Assembly (NCBI GenBank): GCA_964348955.1
Contig: CAYGEN010000025.1
Coordinates: 1 to 11,336 of the forward strand
Length of the DNA: 11,336 nucleotides
Direction of reading: 5' to 3'
Source: 2-01-FULL-51-21 sp964348955
GTDB taxonomy: Bacteria; Patescibacteriota; Minisyncoccia; Phycocordibacterales; 2-01-FULL-51-21
A program made the translations under genes and the position numbers. The number at the start of each line of letters is the position of its first letter. Position 1 is the first letter of the stretch. Below, one piece after another: positions 1 through 5,057 of this stretch. Under the pieces are notes generated by a model. It was not told where the DNA came from, did no database searches, and saw only the letters and a program-made list of their open reading frames with translations.

Positions 1-62
1 TCTAACGGTTAGGACATCGGCTTTTCAAGCCGGTAATCCGGGTTCGATTCCCGGTGGGGTCA
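1..62 (+). tRNA. tRNA-Glu (anticodon TTC), 5' end missing
   Basis: The sequence enters in the D arm. About ten bases (the acceptor 5' strand and positions 8-9) lie outside the window. The anticodon stem is 17-21/29-33 with loop TTTTCAA (22-28), which places anticodon TTC at 24-26. The T stem is 38-42/50-54 around TTCGATT. The acceptor 3' strand is 55-61 and the discriminator is A62. CCA is not encoded, because the next bases are taa, so a CCA-adding enzyme must finish the tRNA. A contig end inside a conserved tRNA is typical of a graph branch point. Confidence 0.93.
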
Positions 63-109
63 TAAATTGCAAAAAGCGGGCAAACTGCTTTGCCCGCGAG
101 CAATTTATG
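61..109. terminator. Long hairpin directly after tRNA-Glu
   Basis: Outer arms 61-70 and 100-109 pair perfectly over 10 bp. After a five-A internal loop (71-75), inner arms 76-84 and 89-97 pair perfectly over 9 bp around the loop ctgc. The outer arm starts within the last two bases of the tRNA. There is no T run on the + strand just after it, so it is not a textbook terminator. It may act as a 3' processing or termination structure for the tRNA transcript. That role is inferred; the pairing is directly visible. Confidence 0.55.
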
Positions 110-112
110 AAA

Positions 113-210
113 GCGCAGGTATATTTTTGTTTGAGCGGAAGCGAAAGGCAAAAATACCGAGCTGGGGTCGCGAAATTTTTTTGTCAGAAAAAATATTTGT
201 GACCAAGTAA
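113..210. ncRNA. Conserved two-stem element, copy 1 (candidate structured RNA)
   Basis: On the + strand the order is GCGCA; stem P1 (118-129 with 149-158, two bases bulged in the 5' arm) closing a 19-nt loop; the segment GAGCTGGGGTCGCGAAA (159-175); stem P2 (166-182 with 188-204, two G-T wobbles and two mismatches) with loop gtcag; then GTGACCAAGTAA (199-210). The P1 and P2 stems are A/T rich here. The same segments recur in the same order in copy 2, where the stems have other sequences that still pair. The strand is uncertain because the stems fold on either strand. An intrinsic terminator at 220-247 follows on the + side. I do not recognise the family; a palindromic repeat element rather than an RNA is also possible. 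Confidence 0.5.
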
Positions 211-219
211 AAGCAACTA

Positions 220-247
220 AAAAAACGCGCCCTGCGGCGCGTTTTTT
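220..247. terminator. Bidirectional intrinsic terminator
   Basis: A six-bp G/C stem (226-231 with 236-241, loop CTGC) is extended by six A-T pairs (220-225 with 242-247). This gives a hairpin with a T run at the 3' side on either strand. It lies between copy 1 and copy 2 of the two-stem element and could end transcription coming from tRNA-Glu and copy 1. Confidence 0.85.
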
Positions 248-259
248 GCTTTTTGACGG

Positions 260-348
260 GCGCAGCGATATTTCGTCAGCAGGCGAAATCGCGAGCCGGG
301 GTCGCGAAAATTGCGCGCGGCGGCGCGCAATTATTGGTGACCAAGTAA
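260..348. ncRNA. Conserved two-stem element, copy 2 (candidate structured RNA)
   Basis: The layout matches copy 1: GCGCA; P1 (265-275 with 284-292, again with a two-base AT bulge in the 5' arm) closing loop tcagcagg; GAGCCGGGGTCGCGAAA (293-309); P2 (300-318 with 323-342, loop ggcg); then GTGACCAAGTAA (337-348). The outer part of P2 matches copy 1. The distal ten pairs are AATTGCGCGC/GCGCGCAATT here and T/A runs in copy 1, so the two copies differ in sequence but keep the pairing. That argues for selection on structure rather than simple duplication. No terminator follows directly; the tRNA-Val promoter begins about 100 bp later. Confidence 0.5.
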
Positions 349-451
349 CATTACATACGTCGTACTCATTAAACTCCACGACCATAGGTTCCGCACTCAC
401 CCCCCTTGTCCTTCGGCGGGATATGCGCGCCGAATTTTACCCTCTCATTAC
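349..451. other. Intergenic stretch with a short direct repeat, no gene seen
   Basis: No convincing reading frame or further strong hairpin is seen between copy 2 and the tRNA-Val promoter. CGAATTTT occurs at 431-438 and again at 464-471, just upstream of the tRNA-Val -10 box. Such a spaced pair could be an operator or chance; nothing else supports regulation. Confidence 0.4.
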
Positions 452-479
452 TGGAAATAACGGCGAATTTTGATACTAT
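452..479 (+). promoter_or_regulatory. Promoter for tRNA-Val
   Basis: An extended -10 element, TGATACTAT, lies at 471-479 (TG, one base, then TACTAT). A -35-like TGGAAA is at 452-457 with a 16-bp spacer. Initiation would fall around 485-487, a few bases before the mature tRNA 5' end at 495. The match to sigma-70-type sites is by eye. Confidence 0.55.
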
Positions 480-494
480 AACCCATGCAAGCAT

Positions 495-567
495 GCGCGG
501 TTAGCTCAGTTGGTAGAGCACATTCTTGACGTGAATGGGGTCATAGGTTCGAGTCCTATACCGCGCA
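495..567 (+). tRNA. tRNA-Val (anticodon GAC)
   Basis: The cloverleaf is complete. The acceptor is GCGCGGT (495-501) with ACCGCGC (560-566). The D arm starts GCTC at 504. The anticodon stem is 521-525/533-537 with loop TTGACGT, giving anticodon GAC at 528-530. The T stem is 543-547/555-559 around TTCGAGT. The discriminator is A567. The following bases are ccg, so CCA is not encoded. The gene for its charging enzyme, valS, lies about 1.5 kb downstream on the same strand. Confidence 0.95.
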
Positions 568-577
568 CCGAGTTCCT

Positions 578-606
578 ACGACAATCTTCACACCACCAAT
601 TATACG
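578..606 (+). promoter_or_regulatory. Possible promoter for the PGPGW gene, giving a leaderless mRNA
   Basis: ACGACA (578-583), a 17-bp spacer and TATACG (601-606) resemble a weak sigma-70 site. The predicted start point falls on or just after the ATG at 611, or at the second ATG at 614, and no Shine-Dalgarno sequence is present. Read-through from tRNA-Val is an alternative. Confidence 0.35.
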
Positions 607-610
607 ATTT

Positions 611-826
611 ATGATGCACCGCACCCGTATTATTCTTAAAGGAGTATTCGCCGTCGTGCTCATTATTATCGGGCTTGCGGCGCTTTTGACGCCGCTCACG
701 CCGGGCTCGTGGCTTATTCTCGTTGGGGCGGAAATACTCGGTATCCATGTTCTGTTTCCAAAACGGATCCAACATTGGATAGACAAGATGAAAAGCAAAT
801 TGATTTTTTTTAGAAAAAAACGGTGA
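611..826 (+). CDS. Small PGPGW-type two-helix membrane protein
   Basis: This is a 71-residue protein with a basic N-terminus, a hydrophobic helix at about residues 8-27, the turn TPLTPGSWLILVGAEILG (residues 27-44) leading into a second helix to about residue 49, and a strongly basic tail (residues 51-71). The PLTPGSW turn followed by a hydrophobic helix resembles the PGPGW family of putative transmembrane proteins, whose function is unknown. The small size and helical hairpin predict an inner-membrane protein with its basic ends in the cytoplasm. The start could be Met1 (611) or Met2 (614); neither has a ribosome binding site. The stop overlaps the tsaD start in the four bases GTGA, so the two genes are probably translationally coupled. 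A role in tRNA modification should not be inferred from that alone. Confidence 0.8.
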   Translation: MMHRTRIILKGVFAVVLIIIGLAALLTPLTPGSWLILVGAEILGIHVLFPKRIQHWIDKMKSKLIFFRKKR

Positions 827-2061
827 AAATTCTTTCTATTGAAACGAGTTGCGACGAAACGGCGGTAAGCATCGTAGAAGCGAGAGGGGGCGCTGATAAC
901 CCAACTTTTACGGTATTGGGAGACGCGCTCTATTCGCAGGCCGCACGGCACCAAGAATTTGGCGGCGTGTACCCCGACCTTGCCAAACGTGAGCACGCCT
1001 TAAACCTCACTCCCCTGCTTGAAAAAGCGCTTGGGGAAGCGGGAATGTATTTTCTTGACGGCAACGCGCTTACCGCGGGGGAGCAAGCGACGCTCCAAGA
1101 AATGCTCACGCGCGAGCCGGAACTATTGAGGCAGTTTCTTGCGCGTATTCCGACATTTGCGTCTCCCGAAATTGATGCGATTGCCGTAACGCACGGGCCC
1201 GGGCTTGAACCAGCGCTATGGGTCGGCATCAACTTTGCCAATGCGCTCGGGCTCGTCTGGAACAAACCCGTCATTGCGGTAAACCACATGGAGGGCCACA
1301 TCTTTGGCGCTTTGATGGCTGATATTCATGCAAGTACAAATGAATCTAGAAACTATACGCTAGAAACTATACGCTATCCCCTGCTCGCACTTCTTATTTC
1401 AGGCGGACACACCGAACTCGTGCTCATGAAAGACTGGTTCTCTTACGCGCTCATCGGTGAGACGATGGACGACGCGGTCGGCGAGGCCTTTGACAAAGTG
1501 GCGCGCATGCTCGGGCTTCCCTACCCGGGCGGCCCGGAAATTTCAAAGCTCGCCGAGCAGAGCCGCAGACGCAAGCGCGAGAACGCCAATATGGTTAAAC
1601 ATTCGGTGTTTAACCATATTAAATTGCCGCGGCCGATGCTTCACAGCGACAATTGCAATTTCTCGTTTTCAGGACTCAAGACCGCCGTGCTTTATACGCT
1701 CAAAGACATCCCGCATATTACGAGCGAAGTGCAAGAGCACATCGCGCAAGAATTTGAAGACGCCGCCACCGAAGTGCTTATTGCAAAAACGCGCAGGGCG
1801 CTCCACGAAACACTCGCTAATGCGCTCGTCGTAGGCGGTGGCGTATCGGCAAACGCCCATATTCGGCAAAGTTTTGAAACACTCTTAGCGCGCGAGTTCC
1901 CTGACGTGCGCCTGTTCATTCCGGAGCGAAATCTCACGACCGACAACGCGATTATGATCGCCGTTGCCGGCTATTTCCGCTTGCAAGCCCTGCAAGGCCA
2001 TGGCGAGGTGGCGCGCGGACATGGCGCCATCCGCGCCGAGGGGCGTCTCCGGCTCTCCTAA
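823..2061 (+). CDS. tsaD: tRNA N6-adenosine threonylcarbamoyltransferase TsaD
   Basis: TsaD transfers the threonylcarbamoyl group from threonylcarbamoyl-AMP to A37 of ANN-decoding tRNAs, making t6A with TsaB and TsaE; those partners and TsaC are not in this window. The protein has 412 residues and an ASKHA fold. The first phosphate loop is IETSCDETA (6-14). The metal-site motif HMEGH is at 155-159 (His155, His159), followed by SGGHTE (193-198), DDAVGEAFDKVARMLG (216-231), YPGGPE (234-239), FSFSGLKT (280-287), GGGVSAN (338-344) and TTDNA (372-376) with the metal ligand Asp374. Typical bacterial TsaD has about 340 residues; the extra length is mostly an insertion around 74-116. The start is GTG at 823, overlapping the upstream stop; translation from there begins directly with the conserved N-terminus MKILSIETS. 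A perfect hairpin and a 14-bp tandem repeat lie inside the coding sequence. Confidence 0.96.
   Translation: MKILSIETSCDETAVSIVEARGGADNPTFTVLGDALYSQAARHQEFGGVYPDLAKREHALNLTPLLEKALGEAGMYFLDGNALTAGEQATLQEMLTREPELLRQFLARIPTFASPEIDAIAVTHGPGLEPALWVGINFANALGLVWNKPVIAVNHMEGHIFGALMADIHASTNESRNYTLETIRYPLLALLISGGHTELVLMKDWFSYALIGETMDDAVGEAFDKVARMLGLPYPGGPEISKLAEQSRRRKRENANMVKHSVFNHIKLPRPMLHSDNCNFSFSGLKTAVLYTLKDIPHITSEVQEHIAQEFEDAATEVLIAKTRRALHETLANALVVGGGVSANAHIRQSFETLLAREFPDVRLFIPERNLTTDNAIMIAVAGYFRLQALQGHGEVARGHGAIRAEGRLRLS
1346..1373. repeat. 14-bp tandem direct repeat inside tsaD
   Basis: The unit ctagaaactatacg occurs twice head to tail (1346-1359, 1360-1373). Because 14 is not a multiple of three, the two copies are read in different frames and give SRNYT and LETIR (residues 175-184). 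The segment lies in the variable loop before the conserved strand leading to SGGHTE, and the frame is intact on both sides. Confidence 0.9.
1588..1620. repeat. Perfect 14-bp hairpin inside tsaD, in frame
   Basis: Arms 1588-1601 and 1607-1620 are perfect reverse complements around the loop ttcgg. The 33 bases are exactly 11 codons (residues 256-266, NMVKHSVFNHI). They lie just before the conserved LPRPM segment, where TsaD length varies. It resembles a palindromic element that inserted without breaking the frame, but it could also be a local duplication. Confidence 0.9.
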
Positions 2062-2076
2062 TCGCGTTTATGGATG

Positions 2077-2085
2077 TGCTAATAT
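2077..2085 (+). promoter_or_regulatory. Extended -10 promoter of valS, possibly leaderless
   Basis: TGCTAATAT fits an extended -10 (TG, one base, TAATAT). The predicted start point is at about 2090-2092, at the valS ATG itself. No purine-rich ribosome binding site occurs in the 30 bp between tsaD and valS. No clear -35 is seen, which an extended -10 can tolerate. Confidence 0.5.
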
Positions 2086-2091
2086 ATTTTC

Positions 2092-4320
2092 ATGAGAGAA
2101 TCTGACGCGCCGGCGCATGGCATTCCGGAAAAATTCCTCAAGCCCTACAATCCGGCGGAAACCGAGGAGGCAATCTACCGTGCGTGGGAAAAAAGCGGAT
2201 ATTTCAATCCCGACACCTGTGTGAGGAACGGCATCTCCAAGCCAGACGCGGAGACGTTTTCCATAGTCCTGCCACCGCCAAATGTTACCGGCACGCTTCA
2301 TCTCGGACACGCCGAAATGCTTGCGATAGAAGACGCGCTGGTGCGTTTCAATCGTATGCGAGGACGGCGAGCGCTCTGGATTCCGGGCACCGACCATGCC
2401 GCCATTGCCACGCAATCAAAAGTGGAGCGTGAGATTTATAAAAAGGAGAAAAAAAATCGGCACGATCTCGGGCGCGATGAGTTTTTGAAGCGCGTGGAGC
2501 TTTTCGCCGAGGTGAGCCATGACGCAATCGTAAACCAACTCAAAAGAATGGGCTCGTCGCTTGACTGGAGCCGCGAAGCGTTCACGCTTGACGAAAAGCG
2601 AAGTAGAGCGGTGCAGACCGCGTTTAAAAAAATGTATGACGCCGGGCTCATCTACCGCGGCCATCGCGTCGTAAACTGGGACCCTAAAGGCCAGACGACC
2701 ATCTCCGACGACGAGATTGAATACCGAGAGGAAAAAACGACGCTCTACACTTTTCGCTACTCGAAGGACTTCCCCATTCCCATAGCCACCACGCGCCCAG
2801 AAACAAAACTCGGCGATACGGCAGTGGCCGTCAACCCGAGCGATGCGCGCTATCGCGACTTTGTCGGCAACACCTACGAGGCCGTGGTGTGCGGCGTGCC
2901 GCTTTCCATTAAGGTGGTGGCGGACGAGGCGGTTGACCCCGCGTTCGGCACCGGTGCCGTCGGCGTTACCCCCGCGCACAGCATGACCGACTTTGACATC
3001 GCGAAGCGGCACGATTTGCCGCACAAGCAAGTCATCAACGAATATGGAAAAATGATGGTGGGTGAGGGTATTTTGGGGCTCAAAACTAAAGAGGCGCGTG
3101 AAAAAGTTGCGCTGTGGTTTAGAGAACACGGGCTTATGGAAAAGGAGGAGGGGATTACACATCGCATCGCCACTGCCGAGCGCACTTTGGGCATTATTGA
3201 GCCCCTGCCGAAGCTCCAGTGGTTTGTTGATGTGAGTAAGCCGATTGCCGAGCGGGGCGGAAAAACGCTTAAAGAACTCATGCAGGGGCCGGTAGAAAAA
3301 GGGGAAATTCACATCGTGCCCGAGCACTTTGCCAAAATCTACTTTCACTGGATAGACAACTTGCGCGACTGGTGCATCAGTCGGCAGATTTGGTACGGAC
3401 ATCGCGTGCCGGTGTGGTATCGGCACCCTGGAACAAACGCGGAAGAGGTTTATTGTGGCATTGACGCGCCGGAGGGCGACGGATGGGAGCAAGACCAAGA
3501 CACGCTTGATACCTGGTTTTCATCGGGACTGTGGAGTTTTTCAACGCTTGGGTGGCCGGAGGAAACGAGCGACCTTGCCGCCTACCACCCGACGACTGTT
3601 CTTGAAACCGGCTATGACATTCTTTTCTTCTGGGTTGCGCGCATGATTCTTATGACCGAGTTTCTCCTCGGAGAAGTTCCCTTTCACAAGGTGTATCTCC
3701 ATGGGCTCGTACGCGACCCGCATGGAAAAAAGATGAGCAAGTCGCTCGGCAACAGTGTTGACCCGCTTGATATGATTGATAAGTACGGTGCCGATGCCGT
3801 GCGGCTCTCGCTTCTCATTGGCACGGCGCCGGGCACCGACCTCCGACTGTCCGAAGATAAAATGCGCGGATACAAGAATTTCGCCAACAAGCTCTGGAAT
3901 GTTGCGCGCTTCATCTTGCAATCTTGTGCGGCAAACCCGCCGCATGATGCAACATACACCGAGGAGGACCGGACACTGCTCAAAGAACTCGCAACGCTCT
4001 CTTATGCCATAACGGAAGATATGGAATCATATCGGCTGTATCTTGCCGCAGATAAACTTTACCACTATGTCTGGCACACCTTTGCCGACAATATTATTGA
4101 GAAAAGCAAGCCGATTCTCGCCGGCGAGGACGCCGCCGCCGCGAGCTCGCGGCGGCGTCTCCTCGGCGAGATTCTTGAAACCACGCTAAAACTTCTGCAT
4201 CCTTTCATGCCTTTTGTAACGGAAGAAATTTGGTCGCACCTGCCCGCGCACGCGGCGGCAAAGACCGGAGTGAAGGCCGACAAAAAACAACTGCTTCTCG
4301 TCACTTCATGGCCGGTATAA
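2092..4320 (+). CDS. valS: Valyl-tRNA synthetase, short form
   Basis: This class I synthetase attaches valine to tRNA-Val in the cytoplasm and edits misactivated threonine. It has 742 residues. The catalytic signature PPPNVTGTLHLGH is at 61-73 (HLGH at 70-73). The CP1 editing domain includes TTRPETKLGDTAVAVNP (233-249) and GTGAVGVTPAHSMTDF (286-301), with the conserved Asp300. WCISRQIWYGHRVPVW is at 427-442, DTWFSSGLWSFSTLGWP at 473-489 and KMSKS at 547-551. A helical anticodon-binding domain follows to about 725. The protein ends at SWPV, where longer bacterial ValRS (about 880-950 residues) continue with a small domain and a C-terminal coiled-coil arm; both are absent. In common bacterial enzymes the editing motif reads PAHDxxD, here PAHSMTD. 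ATG 2092 is the first start after the tsaD stop. A G/C-rich palindrome encodes a low-complexity linker at 676-693. Confidence 0.96.
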   Translation: MRESDAPAHGIPEKFLKPYNPAETEEAIYRAWEKSGYFNPDTCVRNGISKPDAETFSIVLPPPNVTGTLHLGHAEMLAIEDALVRFNRMRGRRALWIPGTDHAAIATQSKVEREIYKKEKKNRHDLGRDEFLKRVELFAEVSHDAIVNQLKRMGSSLDWSREAFTLDEKRSRAVQTAFKKMYDAGLIYRGHRVVNWDPKGQTTISDDEIEYREEKTTLYTFRYSKDFPIPIATTRPETKLGDTAVAVNPSDARYRDFVGNTYEAVVCGVPLSIKVVADEAVDPAFGTGAVGVTPAHSMTDFDIAKRHDLPHKQVINEYGKMMVGEGILGLKTKEAREKVALWFREHGLMEKEEGITHRIATAERTLGIIEPLPKLQWFVDVSKPIAERGGKTLKELMQGPVEKGEIHIVPEHFAKIYFHWIDNLRDWCISRQIWYGHRVPVWYRHPGTNAEEVYCGIDAPEGDGWEQDQDTLDTWFSSGLWSFSTLGWPEETSDLAAYHPTTVLETGYDILFFWVARMILMTEFLLGEVPFHKVYLHGLVRDPHGKKMSKSLGNSVDPLDMIDKYGADAVRLSLLIGTAPGTDLRLSEDKMRGYKNFANKLWNVARFILQSCAANPPHDATYTEEDRTLLKELATLSYAITEDMESYRLYLAADKLYHYVWHTFADNIIEKSKPILAGEDAAAASSRRRLLGEILETTLKLLHPFMPFVTEEIWSHLPAHAAAKTGVKADKKQLLLVTSWPV
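4117..4170. repeat. G/C-rich imperfect palindrome inside valS
   Basis: An imperfect inverted repeat runs from CTCGCCGG at the left to CTCGGCGAG at the right, centred on GCGAGCTCGC (4141-4150). It encodes the low-complexity residues LAGEDAAAASSRRRLLGE (676-693), a linker in the anticodon-binding domain. The 54 bases equal 18 codons, so the segment keeps the frame. Confidence 0.75.
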
Positions 4321-4321
4321 T
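4316..4321 (+). promoter_or_regulatory. Consensus -10 box of the PrsW-like gene, overlapping the valS stop
   Basis: TATAAT is a perfect -10 hexamer. It contains the valS stop codon (TAA, 4318-4320). Initiation near 4328 would leave a leader of about 12 nt with no Shine-Dalgarno sequence before ATG 4340. A second A/T box (TTATAT, 4323-4328) could be used instead. No good -35 is visible. Confidence 0.45.
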
Positions 4322-4339
4322 CTTATATAAACCAAACCT

Positions 4340-5056
4340 ATGGTTCCTAGCGAAACAACTCTTCTCTTTGCGCTTCTCGGCGGCATTCTCCCCGCCCTTC
4401 TGTGGCTTGCGTTCTGGCTCCAAGAAGACCGCGTGCATGCCGAGCCGCGCCGGCTTGTCGCGCTTACTTTTTTTGCGGGAATGCTCGCGGTGGTATTCGT
4501 CCTGCCACTTGAGCGCATAGTATCCCTCTATACACAGGCAACGACATTCACGTACCTGCTTTGGGCGGCAATTGAAGAGCTGATGAAATTCGCCGCCGCC
4601 TACCTCGTGGTCTTGCGGCGGCGCGAAGTGGATGAGCCGATTGATTCTATCGTCTACATGATTACCGCGGCGCTGGGCTTCTCTGCCATTGAAAATGCGC
4701 TTTTTTTGGCAAGCCCTATCGGAGACGGGCTTGTGCTTACGAGCATCATGACCGGCAATCTGCGCTTCTTCGGCGCCACACTTCTCCACACGCTCGCCTC
4801 AGCGATGATTGGACTTGCCATGGCGCTTCCCTTTTACCGCAACCCTCGCCTACGGCGCGCGACGCTTCTCGTTGGTATTATCCTTGCCATTTCCTTGCAT
4901 ACGCTTTTCAATTTATTTATACTAAAAAACAGTAGTGGCAACCTTCTGCTTGTGTTTGCAGGCGTATGGGTCGGCATCATACTACTTCTGCTTTTCTTTG
5001 AAAAAGTGAAGCAGGTTAAACGCCCGCAGTTTATATATTTACGCAATAAAAAATAG
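4340..5056 (+). CDS. PrsW-family intramembrane metalloprotease-like protein
   Basis: The protein has 238 residues and is very hydrophobic, with about seven membrane helices. The family signature is present: EELMK (79-83, Glu79, Glu80, Lys83), FSAIENALF (114-122, Glu118), His150 in LLHTLASAMIG, and SLHTLFNLF (185-193, His187, Asn191). These spaced Glu and His residues in membrane helices are those expected to form the metal site in the PrsW/CPBP-like group. Bacillus PrsW starts the release of SigW by cutting its anti-sigma factor in the membrane; no anti-sigma gene is visible here, so the substrate is unknown. The start is ATG 4340, 19 nt after the valS stop; the stop is one base before the hsp20 ATG. 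Being next to a chaperone suggests a stress or quality-control role, but that is inference. Confidence 0.85.
   Translation: MVPSETTLLFALLGGILPALLWLAFWLQEDRVHAEPRRLVALTFFAGMLAVVFVLPLERIVSLYTQATTFTYLLWAAIEELMKFAAAYLVVLRRREVDEPIDSIVYMITAALGFSAIENALFLASPIGDGLVLTSIMTGNLRFFGATLLHTLASAMIGLAMALPFYRNPRLRRATLLVGIILAISLHTLFNLFILKNSSGNLLLVFAGVWVGIILLLLFFEKVKQVKRPQFIYLRNKK
5034..5039 (+). promoter_or_regulatory. Possible -10 box for hsp20
   Basis: TATATT lies at the 3' end of the PrsW-like gene, 18 bp before the hsp20 ATG. This is the same distance as TATAAT to ATG for the PrsW-like gene. No clear -35, CIRCE or other heat-shock operator is seen, and read-through from upstream would serve equally well. 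Confidence 0.3.
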
Positions 5057-5057
5057 T

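Noticed and set aside
1..62. tRNA-Glu as a phage or island attachment site
   Set aside because: No integrase or duplicated tRNA 3' end occurs within an arm; the second copy is only the mirror image.
113..348. CRISPR array
   Set aside because: There are only two copies, about 90-100 bp long with internal stems, and no regular short repeats and spacers; no cas gene is present.
2..400. 132-codon minus-strand frame across the tRNA-Glu and the two-stem elements (and its mirror 10937-11335)
   Set aside because: It runs antisense through a tRNA and two hairpin elements, giving the familiar spurious tRNA-derived peptide (PTGNRTRITGLKSRCPN). Its internal similarity (VTWSP, FTWSQ) comes from the repeated element.
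1457..1834. 125-codon plus-strand frame inside tsaD
   Set aside because: It is a +1 frame shadow of the well-conserved TsaD core with a Ser/Arg-rich product.
2416..3498. 360-codon minus-strand frame opposite valS (and its mirror 7839-8921)
   Set aside because: It is antisense to the catalytic and editing domains of ValRS, with no family resemblance; G/C-rich codons leave the opposite strand open.
4301..4789. 162-codon minus-strand frame opposite the PrsW-like gene (and its mirror 6548-7036)
   Set aside because: Its residues follow the reverse complement of membrane-helix codons, and the plus strand carries a clear protease motif.
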